Below are positions 21,738-33,617 of a stretch of DNA of 64,000 nucleotides, piece by piece (position 1 is the first letter of the stretch; each line of letters opens with the position of its first letter). Under the pieces are notes generated by a model. The model worked only from the letters and a program-made list of their open reading frames with translations, made no database searches and had not been told where the DNA came from. Location: NCBI GenBank assembly GCA_028641055.1, contig CM054060.1, positions 315,817,344 to 315,881,343 on the forward strand, in the 5' to 3' direction. A program made the translations under genes and the position numbers. The DNA is from Alopecurus myosuroides. Lineage: Eukaryota; Streptophyta; Magnoliopsida; Poales; Poaceae.

Positions 21738-23080
21738 GGTAGCTTCTGGTATTAGGCCCAAGATCCGTACATATGTGATATGTAGTTAGCGTTAGATGTG
21801 ATCTAATTGCTGTTTTGGTGGTCGGTCTATGAGATAGATCGGTTTTGTACAAGGTTGATTGGATCAATCGTACTCGGGGTTAATGGATGATCTGGTTTCC
21901 GTGATCATACTGCTAAGGTCGTGGAACAACTTACCCCTACCGGTCGGTTTCCGCCATCGGGGTATACCGTGACACATAAATCCAGTTGCGGTGATCGAAG
22001 ATCAAAGAGTTTGGTCTAGTCGGAATACGGATCAGATTCGGGTAAAATCGTTTTATCCGATGAAGAAATCCATGATCGGAATGCAGATGAGTGGTATGGC
22101 TTAGATGTCGTTGCGAGTTGCGAGTTTCACAGATGAGGGACCGCCGTCGTCCTGTCGTAGCGCCTTAGATGTCATTGCGAGTTTCACAACGCCGGTAGAT
22201 ATCGTATCTATGCATAACTTGTTTTTGCAGGAAGTTGTGAATGGTATGGCTTATGTGCATGTGATGTGTGTAATCCATACATGATCTGCGTATCATGTTT
22301 TTGTCAGCCGGCTGGAGCCTAGGTGCTGTCATTTTATTGTATACCGGCCTGCGTGTCGGATTCTCTATGTAAATTTCATTTACTTAGCTAGCGTAGCTTG
22401 TTGGAGAACCCGGAAGGCATGCAAGTCGATGTACAAGTCGGCTACATGGAGCAAGATGGCACGTGACAAGAGTTGGCACGAGCCGACTTGCAAGCTTCGT
22501 GGAGATGGAGATCACCATGAAGAGAGCCATACCATTTCACATTATAATTGCTTTATTTGTGTTATTGTTATGTCTCTATTTACCTCTATTTAGATAGTTG
22601 GTAGATTCTTTAATCCCTCAAAGAAGGTCTAGTCGGTCGCCCCGCCAGTGCTGCACCATCACAAGTCGGACATTCTTGGTAGTGGGCTCATAAAATTGAG
22701 GTGCTACCAATTATTTCCGGTTAGGTGGATTTGAGTCGGACTCTTACACGCAGAAGCACTTGGTAATCTAGACGAGTCCATCACAACGGTTGTGGGGCTC
22801 GGGGCGAGGTAGGTTGGGAGCCGGGGCATGTGATGTCACCCAACTAACAGGAGTCGTATAGAGATACGATTGGCAAGGTGTTGCCTACCTAGATCACTTG
22901 ACGGCTAGCGGTGATGCTAAAGCTCACTAGTCGGCTTGCTTATTTAGGGTCCTGAATCACTTAGCAACCATCGGAGGGATGTTGGTTCTAGTGGGAGCAT
23001 AAGTATTAAAACGTTTAATATGCCTGCTCTTTTATGAATACATGTCTTAAGTGTTTTTGCGTATTTTCTGTTGTAGATCA
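21738..23080 (+). other. Untranslated leader of Copia 1
   Basis: 1.34 kb without a long frame. A ~30-bp phrase (cttagatgtcgttgcgagtt) is repeated at about 22101 and 22164. Probably contains packaging and dimerisation signals, but none can be identified by eye. Confidence 0.7.
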
Positions 23081-25054
23081 ATGGCACCTAGCAACCTTCC
23101 TCAGCTGTCCTCTTTTGCGTTGAGGTCAATCCTAGAGAAAGATAAGCTTAATGGAATTAATTTCACCAACTGGTATCGTAATCTGAGGATAGTCCTCAAG
23201 CATGACAAGAAAGAACATGTTCTAGAAACTCCACTTCCAGAAGAGCCTGATGATGATGCGACTGTCGCCGTCACAAATGCCTACCGTAAGACTAGAGATG
23301 AGTCTACGGAGATTAGCTGTCTTATGCTTGCACACATGGAACCGGACTTGCAGCAGCAGTTCGAAAATGTTGAGGCCTACGATATGATCGAAAGCCTCAA
23401 AAGTATGTTCCAGGCTCAAGCAAGGACTGAGAGGTATCAAGTCTCTCAAGCTTTGCTTGGCTGTAAGCTGAAAGACGGCGATCCACTGAGTCCGCATGTA
23501 ATCAAGATGATTGGTTACATACAGTCTTTGGATCGCTTGGGCTTCTCAATTAAAGAAGAGATCGCCACTGATATAATTCTGAACTCTCTTCCTAGTGCGT
23601 ATGGTCCGTTCATCTCGAACTACCATATGCATGGCATGGATAAGAGTATCACTGAATTACATGGGATGCTCAAAACGGCAGAGGCTGATATCAAGAAAGG
23701 CACCAGTCAAGTGTTGATGGTGCAGAATAAGGCTAAGTTCAAGAAGAGTTCTTGGACTAAGAAGAAGAAGGATAAGTCAGGAGGTAGCACCCATGGCCCT
23801 GTCCAGAGTGCTCCCTCAAAGACTAAGCCTTCTCCTACAGCCGGAGCCAATTGCTTTTATTGCAAGCAAGATGGCCACTGGAAGAGGAACTGCACCAAGT
23901 ATTTGGCTGACAGAGCCAAGAGTGGAGGTGTGACTTCCAACTCAGGTACGCTTGTGTGCAATGTTATAGACATTTATCTTGCTGATGCGCCTAATAGTTC
24001 TTGGGTATATGATACCGGATCAGTTATTCACATATGCAACTCGTTGCAGGGACTGGTAAGAACTAGGAGCGTGGCAAGAGGAGAGGTTGACATTCGGGTC
24101 GGCAACAAGGCGAGAGTCGCTGCGTTGGAAGTCGGCACGATGCAACTTCATTTACCTTCAGGATTTATTTTGGAACTAAATAATTGTTATTATGTTCCAG
24201 CGCTTAGCCGAAACATTATTTCCGCCTCATGTTTGATGAGACAAGGTTATGAGTCGAATATTAAGAATAATGGTTGTTCTTTATATTTGAAAGATATGTT
24301 TCATGGCTTTGCACCCGTTCAGAACGGGTTATTTATTTTAAATCTTGATAGTGAATCGGTCTATAACATAAATGTTAAAAGGTTGAAACCAAATGATCTG
24401 AATATGACTTACTTTTGGCACTGTCGGCTTGGTCATATAAGTTGGAAGCGCATGAAGAAGCTCCATGATGATGGACTTCTAACTTCGTTTGACTTAGAGT
24501 CATTCGAGACATGTGAATCATGCCTATTAGGCAAGATGACCAAGACACCTTTTGCAAGGAGTTGTGAAAGGGCGTCTGACTTGTTGGAACTAATACATAG
24601 TGATGTATGTGGTCCAATGAGCACGACAGCCAGAGGTGGTTATGAGTACTTCATTACCTTCACTGATGATTTGAGTAGGTATGGATATATCTATTTAATG
24701 AAACACAAGTCGGAAGCCTTTGAAAAGTTCAAGGAATTCCAGAGTGAGGTACAAAATCAACTCGGCAAGAAAATAAAGTTTCTACGGTCGGACCGTGGAG
24801 GCGAGTACATGAGTCATGAGTTTGATGACCATCTAAAGAGTTGTGGAATAGTTCCTCAACTCACTCCGCCGGGTACACCGCAGAGAAACGGTGTATCGGA
24901 ACGGAGAAATCGGACCTTGTTGGACATGGTACGATCAATGATGAGTCGGACAGATCTACCTTTATCATTTTGGGGTTATTGTCTAGAAACTGCAGCTTTC
25001 ACACTAAACAGAGTACCATCAAAGTCAGTAGAGAAGACACCACATGAGATGTGA
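23081..25054 (+). pseudogene. Copia 1 gag-protease-integrase, ended by a nonsense codon
   Basis: Start at ATG 23081 (MAPSNLPQLSS). An upstream in-frame ATG at 23051 has no family support. Gag is followed by the zinc knuckle CFYCKQDGHWKRNC (~260). Then come the protease motif DTGSVIHIC (~315), the GAG-pre-integrase region with WHCRLGHISWKRM (~450), and the integrase with Asp in HSDVCGPM, Asp in RSDRGGEY and Glu in NGVSERRNRT. The frame stops at TGA 25052-25054, a position normally occupied by Trp, and the same frame goes on without interruption to 27022. This is therefore a single point mutation rather than the end of a gene. Truncated protein about 658 residues. Confidence 0.93.
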
Positions 25055-27022
25055 ACGGGCAAAAAGCCAAGTTTGTCTTTTCTTAAGATTTGGGGTTGTG
25101 AGGTATTTGTCAAGCGACTTCAGTCGGACAAGCTCACGCCCAAGTCGGATAAGTGTATTTTCGTGGGGTATCCGAGGGAAACCTTGGGGTACTACTTCTA
25201 CAACCGGGAAGAGGGCAAAGTGTTTGTCGCTCGGAACGGTGTCTTCCTTGAGAAAGAGTTTCTCAGTCGGGAAGTCAGTGGGAGCACGGTGCAACTCGAA
25301 GAAATTCGAGAGGAACCGGCTAGGGGCGAGTCGGCGAACGCCTTGGAGGCTGAGCCGGTCGTGGTACCTACACCGGTAACAGCACCTGAACCACGGAGAT
25401 CTGCCAGATTACAGAGTGCTCGAGATGTTTTACTGTTAGACAGTAATGAGCCGGCAACTTATTCGGAAGCGATGGTGGGATCTGATTCCGAGTCATGGCT
25501 TGGAGCCATGAGATCCGAGTTAAAGTCCATGGATGAAAACCAAGTTTGGAACTTGGTTGATCTGCCTGACGGTGCAAGACCCGTCGAGTGCAAATGGGTC
25601 TTTAAGAAGAAAATTGATATGGATGGAAATATTTCCGTCTATAAAGCACGACTTGTCGCGAAGGGGTTCCGACAGGTTCAAGGAGTTGACTACGACGAGA
25701 CATTCTCGCCTGTAGCGATGCTTAAATCAATTCGGATCATGTTAGCTATAGCAGCCTATTTCGACTATGAGATATGGCAGATGGATGTCAAGACGGCTTT
25801 CCTTAATGGAAATTTAACTGAGGACGTGTATATGATACAGCCCGAAGGTTTTGTCGATCCAGCTAATGCTGACAAGGTATGCAAACTTCAGAAATCCATT
25901 TATGGGTTGAAGCAAGCATCTCGGAGTTGGAACATTCGCTTTGATGAGGTAGTCAAATCGTTTGGCTTCATCAAGAGCGATCATGATTCTTGTTTATACA
26001 AGAAGTTTAGTGGGAGCAAAGTGAACTTTCTAATCTTATATGTGGATGAGATATTACTGATTGGAAATGATGTCATGATGTTGCAAGAAACCAAAGAGTC
26101 ATTGGAAAGGAGTTTCTCAATGAAGGATTTGGGTGAGGCAACTTACATATTAGGAATCAGGATCTATAGAGATAGATCAAGGCGGCTCATTGGATTGAGT
26201 CAGAGTACTTATCTGGACAAGGTTTTGAAGAAATTCAAAATGGAAGAGTCCAAGAAGGGATTCTTACCGATGTCCCATGGCATAAAACTTAGCAAGACTC
26301 AGTGTCCTTCGACGACTGATGAGCGAAGTCAGATGAGTGTGATTCTGTATGATTCGGCAATCGGATCCATCATGTATGCAATGATTTGTACTAGGCCAGA
26401 TGTTTCCTATGCTCTAAGTGTTACGAGCAGATACCAGGCTGACCCTGGCAAAGCCCACTGGGCAGCGGTTAAAAACATTCTTAAGTATTTGAGAAATACT
26501 AAGGAAATGTTCCTAGTTTATGGAGGTGATGAGGAATTCAGTGTAAAGGGTTACACGGATGCGAGTTATCTCACCGACTCAGATGATTCTCGTTCGCAAT
26601 CTGGATACGTGTTCGTGATGAACGGAGGGGCTGTGAGCTGGAAGAGTTCCAAGCAAGATACGGTGTCTGCATCTACAACAGAGGCTGAGTATATTGCTGC
26701 CTCAGAGGCGGCAAAGGAAGCTGTTTGGATCAGGAACCTCCTGATTGATCTTGGTGTGGTTCAGGGCGCGTCCAATCCTTTGGACGTATATTGTGACAAC
26801 AATGGTGCTATCGCACAGGCCAAGGAACCTAGACAACACCAGAAGAACAAACATATACTCATGCGGTACCACCTCATTCGCCAGTTTGTCGAACAAGGTG
26901 ATATCAAGTTATGCAAAGTACACACGGATGCAAACATTGCAGATCCGCTGACAAAGGCGCTACCACAGCCTAAGCATGAGGCGCACACGAGAGGTATGGG
27001 CATTAGATGCCTAGGCATATGA
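25055..27022 (+). pseudogene. Copia 1 reverse transcriptase-RNase H, downstream of the nonsense codon
   Basis: Same frame as the upstream part, open for 655 codons. It contains the integrase tail (FLKIWGCEVFVKRLQ, IFVGYPRETLGYYFY), RT ([60 protein letters not shown]) and RNase H (VKGYTDASY, SSKQDTVSASTTEAEYIAASEA, YCDNNGAIAQAKEP). The RT active-site motif reads YVDE, where the family has YVDD, so the second catalytic Asp is changed (GAG at about 26047-26049). Ends with TGA 27020-27022. Confidence 0.93.
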
Positions 27023-27044
27023 TGCCAGGATGATTGACTCTAGT

Positions 27045-27057
27045 GCAAGTGGGAGAC
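27045..27057 (+). other. Polypurine tract of Copia 1
   Basis: gcaagtgggagac directly before the 3' LTR; initiates plus-strand DNA synthesis in LTR retrotransposons. Confidence 0.8.
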
Positions 27058-28388
27058 TGTTGGGAATATGCCCTAGAGGCAATCATGTATGATGTAATTC
27101 CCACTGTATTCATAAAGTTATTAAGTTGTCCTTGTTTTGAACATCTGATATATGTCATTGAATATGTGATTCGATTGTGGAACTATATATTCATGTTGTT
27201 CATACTAGATTGTCCTTGGTCATTTAGGTTGTGCTGGACACACACCCTAGACTAATGTGAGTGTTGGCTGATGACACGGTTCCACTTGTCATGGGCATGG
27301 TGATGCCATTCCAACATTCACGGACTTGGCTAAAGAGTTTAGCAAGTCGGACTGACCCACATTGAGATGCAACGATCAAGTCGTCATTTGCATGTCTCAA
27401 TCAATGTAATCCTTAGACCTGAGATTGTCGCACAATCCGAGTTGTGGATCACCGACTTAGGTTCTGTCAAACGTTGTTCTGTGACAAGGCAACTATAAAG
27501 GCAGAGTTCGGGTCGAATGAGAAGCAAGCTGCGTGATGTGGATAATCAAGATGGGATTTTGCCCCTCCGATTGGAGAGATATTCTCTGGGCCCTCTCGAG
27601 TGATATGATTCAGGAAGCATGGCCATGCGCGACTCAGTTAAGTGTTAACTGTGTCGGTTGACTAAAGAGTTAGTCAGATGAATCGCATATCACGGATCGA
27701 GAAGAGAGTTGAACTATTTAAGGGATGACGATAAATCGCCTATAGTTCGACAAGGAATATCGTGAGGCAAAAGGGACTAAGATGAATATCACATTGAAAG
27801 GTATGTCGTCATGACTCAATGGTACTTGGGAGTCGGCACGTTCTGCTAGGAGCCGCTACCGATTGATCGATTGGGAGTTGGACTCCAATCGTGTCCAAGT
27901 CGCCATGAGCCTGCAGGGTCGCACACTTAAGAGCGGGAGCAAGTATTGGTTGGGTTGGACCCGAACCGGAAATGGACTGAGTTAGTGAGTCGGACTCACA
28001 GAGGGAATGGGCCACAAGTGTTGTGCAGCCCATTACCATACGCTATATAAAGAGGGGCGCAGGTTGCCCAACGGGCACGTTAGTCCACTCTCCCATGCGT
28101 TGGGAACCCTAGCCCCACTCAGTCCAGCCGCCGCACCGGACCTAGTAGTCCGCCGTCGGAGCTCCTCCTCGTACGTGTGGATACCGGCAGAGGTGCTGTA
28201 CGTTCAGCACTTCGACGTTCGAGGGATTGGATCGGCCGGACCGGATCGTGGGACTGCACTGCCCCGACGCGCTGCACCGATAATCCGCACCTGCGCGTCT
28301 AGTGGTAATACTCGTGGCCTTCTACCTCGGCTAGATCTTGGGAGCATTGCGTAGGAAAAGTTTTCGTTTATCACTACGCGACCCAACA
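27058..28388 (+). repeat. 3' LTR of Copia 1
   Basis: 1331 bp, three differences from the 5' LTR seen by eye. Followed by the duplicated ATAAA at 28389-28393. Confidence 0.97.
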
Positions 28389-28393
28389 ATAAA

Positions 28394-29833
28394 GAGACTA
28401 TCCGGCAGATGGCTAAACATGGTGTCTTCACTCCCAATACCTCCTAGACCCGCATACGGCTTCGGCAACCTGAGGATTGGGCAACGGAAAGTTGGATGAA
28501 CCACTCTGTCACAAATGAGGCAGTAGTGATCCACCTTACATTCCTTGGTATCATGTGAATCCACTTTGCAGGACACGCATTTTTCTTCTTCTGCCGCGCC
28601 ATACCCGTACTAGCATCCACAGTAGCCGTGGGTACAGTAACCTGCCGCAATCCTGCTGCCAATACATCGGTCCCAGAAGGAGGAACAGGCACCGACGTCC
28701 CCCCCCCCCCGCATCCACCTGCTGCACCGCCTTCTTCTTTTTCGGTTTACGCTTGTTGTTTTTTTGGAGCTGGGACCACCGTGCCCAAAGTGAACGGGAC
28801 CGTGACCACCGGGTTTGCACTCGCCTCTGCGTGTAACTGAGCCGCAAAAGGTGCAGTCACCGTCTGCACCGGCGCCGCCGCTAGAGCCGACACAGGACCC
28901 GCCGCACGTCCGAACAGCATCGGCGGCCGAGTAACCGCGGCCGCGGCCGGTGCAGCCACTGTCGCCATAACCCCAGCCATGGACTGCGCTTGCGCTTGCT
29001 GATTCCCTGCTATCGATCCTTGAGATCTCGCAACGACCGCTGCGAACGAGATCGGAAAAACCCTCCCAGGCGACGAACGTATCCAAGTTGATTCCCGATC
29101 TACGTGAACAGGAAACTGCGCAGCTAACCGATCCGTACACGGTGCCTTGGTGGCAGACTTCCATAGCCCGGCAAAACGGCGGCCCAGGTAGGCCCATTTT
29201 CCTTCTCACCCATGCGACAGCGAAGGCCCATCAGCGAATTTTTGAACTGTCGCGAGCTTCGCATGATCTGGATCCCCGATCCGCCGGAGCTGCTCCGGCG
29301 AGGCCGCCACGTCGACTACCTCCACCGATCTTGGGAAGAATTGGCCCAAAACCAGCAGCGGCGTGATCCTTGGCGGTGGTAAGGGACCCCTCCAGCCCAA
29401 ACGCACCGGTTTGGTGACCCCAAAAACCAGAGACTTGGGCGATGGACGTTGCATCTGAACCTCCGGGCTGGCCGGACTTGGCCGTGACGACGCCGACCCT
29501 TGCTCCCAGACCATGGATGCCGGAGTTGGATATCCGATGTCTGTCCAGAACTCCGCCGCGATTTCCTCGTCAGATTTGCCCACCGGAGACCGAATCGACG
29601 TAAAAACTTGCCGCCGGTGAGCCCTGAACCGCTGACTCATCAAGCACCATGAGCGCCGCATCGAAAGGAGCCGGAGATGAGCACTCGTCATCCTCGGATT
29701 GCTCCTCCACCAGAGCAGAGAACCTCGAGCCGCCGGAAACTCCCTCAGGCGAGCCACTGAGATCCACCGATCCCGCAAGGCCTTCCGGTGGTAGAGTTAA
29801 ACGCCGCCCCCGCCCAACCCTTGTCTCCGGCAT
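28394..29833 (-). pseudogene. LINE 1 ORF1, 5' part with zinc knuckle
   Basis: Begins near 29833 (MPETRVGRGRRLTLPPEGLA, then RFSALVEEQSEDDE) and continues in shifted frames (29700-29206) as a Ser/Pro-rich N-terminal region. At 28580-28400 lies a Cys/His cluster (CKVDSHDTKEC, CLICDRVVHPTFRC), the retroviral-type zinc knuckle of plant LINE ORF1. The frame runs into the Copia insertion site at 28393 and resumes at 20390. A C-homopolymer at 28700-28710 marks one frameshift. Confidence 0.7.
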
Positions 29834-29884
29834 CTCCGCCGGTGAGCTGGTTAAGTCGCCTCCGGCTGAAAGGCAAGGTTCTTA

Positions 29885-31958
29885 GGCCCCGTTTGTTTGG
29901 GCTTCAACTTCAGCTTTTAGGGTCTAAAAGTAGAAGCCCAAACAAACAACATGAGGTTGAAAAGCGCTGCCTAAAAGCGTTGTGCCAAATTGCACTAACC
30001 GAGCGAGCAAGCGTGGAAGCAGGAAGGGAGCTGCTTCCCGCAGCTTCTAACTTCATATCTAAATCGGTATTCCTTACTGCCCCTTCTATTGCTTAAAACT
30101 ACATGCATACAACCACCGTGAGAAAAACCTTTTTACTTCCTTCGCGTGCACGTCTACAGTGCACCACGTCCAGCAGCTGCACTCCCGCAGACACACATGT
30201 ACGATGCATCTATCCCTATAAGGGCATCCCCAGTCGCCCCCCCAGTCGCCCCCCCCCAAGCGGCCTTTTTAGCGCCGGAAGAGGCGAATAGCGCCGTTTC
30301 CGCACCAGTCGCCCCCCCCCAGAAGGCCAAATAGCGCCGAAACGGCGCTATTTCGCGCCGTGGCACCCAGGCCAAACCCAGCCCGCTGGGTTCGGTTTGG
30401 GGGGGCAAAACTGCGCTCCAGCTCGCGCGGGCCAGCTCTGTCAGTGACGCGGCGAAAAAACGTGGGAACATAAACCCCCGTGATCATCTTCTCGGCTCCC
30501 GTGTCGGTTAAAGTCTGCCGGCGTTTATGGTGTGGCGGCCGCCCAGTGCATGCGCCCGTTCAAAGACTGCCGGCGTAATGGCGTGGCGGGCGGCAGCGAG
30601 GGGACGCGACGCAGTAAATGCCCGGCAGGCTACAAAAAGCCCCCCGCCGCTCGCCGCCCTCCCCATTCTTCCATCTCGCTGCTCCCTCGCCATTCTTCCT
30701 CGGCGCTCTCCTCTGTCCCCCGTGCTCTCTCCCTCCTCCACGCAGATGGCCAAGTACGATGGCGCCGCCGCCGCCAACGGCTGGGTTCGCCGCCACCTTC
30801 ACCGGAATGAGGCGTGGGCGTTGTACCGGACGTCGACTACAGCCAGGCGATCGCTGCGCGCCTAGGACTGAAGTAGTTTAGTTTGTTTTAGTTTAAATTT
30901 GCGTCGAAATGTATGAACTTTGCGTGAATCAATAAAATGCGTCGAGTTTCATAACGAGAGTTTTTTTGGGCCGAAAGTTGGGCTCGGGGGGCGACTGGAA
31001 AGCCTGCCCCCCAGGTTCCATATTAGCGACGTTTAACGCCACGGCGGCCCCAAAACGGTGGCGTTTTGGGTCCTGGGGGCGCAATGGCGGAAGATGCCCT
31101 AACAAGTGCATCCAGCATCAACAGTACCACATGTACCATGCGTACGGCAGCTGCGGATGCTATTATGCATGCTCAAAGCCTCAAACACATATTCAATCTC
31201 ACAAAAATATACTTGTATTCAAAATAATTTGTATAAAAAATATAGGTATGTCGATGAGTAGGTTTAATTCTCTAATCAGTTTTGAGTTTCGTGGTCTGTA
31301 GCTTCTTATATCATACCAAAGTGTGCACCAATTTTAGACGAATTTGTCAAATTTTCCTCACTCGATCGACTGTTTGATATTCCTTTCACAAATAGATTGA
31401 CCTCGCAATTTTCCACAAGTTTCATGTAGTAACATTTTCGTTTGGTCGGATATAAATGAATGAATAGATTTTATATATGTATATAAGCAGATTTTATATA
31501 TGTATATAAGCGTGTACACTCTCCTTATCGTTTTGTTGCACCAGCTCATGGTGTGGTTGTGTTTGGTGTCGGACGACACCACCGTTTGGCCAGACGCCAT
31601 TCCCCGTCGCCATCGCCATAAGCCAAAAGTTAAAAGCCGAAAGCCATAAGCCAAAAGCTAAAAGTCAAAAGCCAAATTCGTTTTAGTAAAAAAAATGTCA
31701 AATTGAGATAATTCAGCTATTAAGCATGGCAACTATGTTAAAAAAAAATCAGAGTTAGCTAAGTCGTTTTGAATCATCGCTAATACAACTTTTTCAGCAT
31801 TCGAGACATTCCATACTTCAAACCAGCAGCAGCTGCCATCGACAGCAGTTCCTGCCAAACATCTAATCTCAGAATCATCAGCTGCTTCTCACAGCTGCTT
31901 CTCACAGCTCAACAGCTACGGCTGCTTCTCCACAGCAGCAGCTCAAACAAACAGACCC
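29885..31958. mobile_element. PIF/Harbinger-like non-autonomous element with TTA duplication
   Basis: Ends ggccccgtttgtttgggc (29885) and, inverted, gggtctgtttgtttgagc (to 31958); TTA at 29882-29884 and 31959-31961. No transposase. About half the length is a second element (30222-31099). The interior is rich in 'agcttct'/'agaagct' motifs and includes an array of ~10-bp 'aaaagccaaaagc' repeats at 31618-31675. Inserted in the 5' untranslated region of LINE 1: 31962-31993 is the LINE's first 32 bp. Confidence 0.75.
30222..31099. mobile_element. Small Harbinger-like element nested in the previous one
   Basis: 878 bp, inverted ends gggcatccccagtcgcc and, inverted, gggcatcttccgccattgcg, with TAA on both sides (30219-30221 and 31100-31102). 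The subterminal regions are full of 'agtcgccccccc' and 'agcgccg' repeats. An internal short frame beginning MAKYDGAAAANGW (30746) has no recognised family; a poly(A)-signal-like aataaaatg lies at 30930. Confidence 0.7.
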
Positions 31959-31993
31959 TTAGACAGTTGCTTACAAAAATAAGTTGGTTTTTC

Positions 31994-32007
31994 CCGAACC
32001 ATTTTCC
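31994..32007. repeat. Target-site duplication of LINE 1 (right copy)
   Basis: ccgaaccattttcc, identical to 14893-14906. The next base (t) may belong to either the duplication or the A tail. Confidence 0.85.
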
Positions 32008-32010
32008 TCC

Positions 32011-32017
32011 ACACACA

Positions 32018-32049
<32 letters not shown>

Positions 32050-32058
32050 CACACACAC
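32011..32058. repeat. (ACGC)n/(AC)n microsatellite
   Basis: Uninterrupted acgc repeats with AC-only borders, directly right of the LINE 1 target site. Confidence 0.95.
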
Positions 32059-32171
32059 AGTTGCTACAGTATTGCGTACATCGATATTTGGGATCGGCTT
32101 TAGGCTCTGCGTCCTACTCCCGCGCTGCACAGGCCACAGGCACCCATCGAGTCAAAAAGCGGGGGACGCGG

Positions 32172-32968
32172 GTGACTTCTTTTGGGGCTTCTAGCTTGCT
32201 TATAGGTCCAGAGAAGCATAAGCACAAAAGAACTCTCTAGTTTCTAGACAGCTTATTTCCACCGAGAAGCCAAAATTGTACACAACTCCAGAAACTGCTA
32301 GGTACCTCCTTCCCGAGCTTCTCCGATCGGACGCGAAGGGGTATCGAGGAAAATTACGGGCAAATTGCCACCGCAGCCATCCGTGGGGGCAACAACCGAA
32401 CAGGAAAACGTTTCGTAAAAAAAAACAGAAAATGCATCGTCTCTTTCCCTGAGCGATAGGAGGCCGACACCCAGCAGACCACGCCGCCGCCGGTGAAAAC
32501 CGCACCACCGTCGCCGTCCCAGCCACTCCCCGGCCAGATCCGGGCGTGGAACGAACGGATCCGTCGCCTCCTCTCCGTTCCCTGCAAGATCAAGGCCGTC
32601 CCTCGTCTCCAGCTCAGATCCCGTCCAACCGCTTGCAACTCCGACGCCGGCGCCGTGCGTTCACACGTCAGGACGTCGACGAGCAACTCAACCATCGCAG
32701 AACCGTCGACCCACCGTCCTCAACAAGCACCGTTCGCCGTCCTCAATGTCGACCTCCGGAGCAGCGGTAAGGAGCTCGAAATTCCTCAAGTTTGTGTGCT
32801 CTCGTGTGATGTTCCCGTATTGTGAGATGTACGTGAGCAGTGAGGTGTGCACTGATGTTCCTGAAAAATGGTCCTTTGTACTGTGATGTTTGTACACAAT
32901 GTGGTGTTCCATGTACATGTTACGGGTTTGGTCTGATATGCTCTAGAGGAGCTCGAAAATGGTCATCT
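32172..32968 (+). promoter_or_regulatory. 5' terminal region and putative first exon of the Harbinger derivative
   Basis: AT-rich terminal part, then a GC/CT-rich segment (32470-32766) resembling a plant 5' untranslated region. It ends with a short coding start, ATG at 32746 (MSTSGAA), and a consensus donor gtaagg at 32767. Transcription from here would pass into the palindrome. Promoter activity is inferred from position only; I see no clear TATA box. Confidence 0.45.
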
Positions 32969-33617
32969 AGTGTGACTTCTTTTAAACTTCTGCTTATGCA
33001 GAAGCCAGCTTCTGGATTTTGGTGGGGAGAAACTGCGGTGGGCAGAAGCTGCCAGAAACTGCTCGGGAGAGTTCTTTTGTGCTATACTGTTTTGGCTTAT
33101 TTGCTAGGATGAATTTTCAGATGTCTGTTATGTCCCTTATTTTCATATACGCGTGAAATAAAGCGATATATACTAATATTAAATCGAAAATAAGCTACAA
33201 ATAAAATATAAATATTATGAAAAGGTAAATGATAATAAAAAATACGTTATGGTAGTGTAATTAAGTACGTGTCAAAATAATACAAATGTCAAAGTTATTT
33301 AGAAATAAAAATAAATAAATGCTCAAGCTACTATTGAGCGAGCGATGCTATCTCGAAGTGCACCCATGATGCTATCAGATGAGGAGGGAGCAGATCCACC
33401 AGTCCAAGATGCGCTTTCCTCGTGAACATATGGGCCTCGCTCAAAGGTTTCAAAATGTTGATCATATAGCTTACTGTCACGGATGAAGTTATGCAAACAC
33501 ATGCATGCAGTGATGATCTTTGTTTGCGTCAGAGTGTCATGGAAATGTGGTATTGCAAGAAGAATGCGCCACTTCATCTTCAGAACGCCGAATGCTCTTT
33601 CAACAGCATTTCGTAGA
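32969..33617 (-). repeat. Left arm of the 649-bp inverted repeat
   Basis: Pairs with 33636-34284 (position p with 67253-p). Only one mismatch noticed (33026/34227), so identity is about 99.8%. The spacer is the 18 nt caaccatcttcattcatt at 33618-33635. Confidence 0.95.

Larger units (their letters stand above)
20394..28388 (+). mobile_element. Copia 1: young LTR retrotransposon, 7995 bp
   Basis: Two 1331-bp LTRs (TGTTGGG...CCCAACA), PBS for initiator Met-tRNA, long leader, one gag-pol frame in Copia order (gag, protease, integrase, RT, RNase H) and a polypurine tract. TSD is ATAAA. The LTRs differ at only three positions by eye (21092/27756, 21482/28146, 21532/28196), about 0.2%. With 1.3e-8 substitutions per site per year this suggests insertion within roughly 0.1 million years. 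The gag and RNase H sequences look like the Tork/TAR type, but I would not fix the lineage without a tree. Confidence 0.97.
14907..31993 (-). mobile_element. LINE 1: L1/Karma-like non-LTR retrotransposon, about 7.0 kb plus nested insertions
   Basis: The element reads right to left. It starts at 31993 and ends at a short A tail (T-run 14907-14913). The 14-bp sequence ccgaaccattttcc occurs at 14893-14906 and 31994-32007, immediately outside both ends, and is the target duplication. Removing Copia 1 (20394-28388 plus its 5-bp duplication) and the Harbinger-like element (29885-31958 plus TTA) leaves about 7010 bp, a normal full length. ORF1 (zinc knuckle, DUF4283-like) and ORF2 (endonuclease, reverse transcriptase, zf-RVT) are all represented but broken. 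Confidence 0.85.

Noticed and set aside
25073..27022. A second, independent pol gene in Copia 1
   Set aside because: It is in the same frame as the upstream part and separated only by one TGA, so it is a split polyprotein.
28628..29366. Plus-strand frames over LINE 1 ORF1
   Set aside because: Opposite strand of a recognised LINE ORF1 region; composition effect.
29885..29948. Short hairpin (gtttgtttgggcttc / gaagcccaaacaaac) read as a tiny separate MITE
   Set aside because: The outer match to 31941-31958 with TTA on both sides makes a larger Harbinger-like element the better explanation; the inner inverted copy is likely a subterminal repeat.
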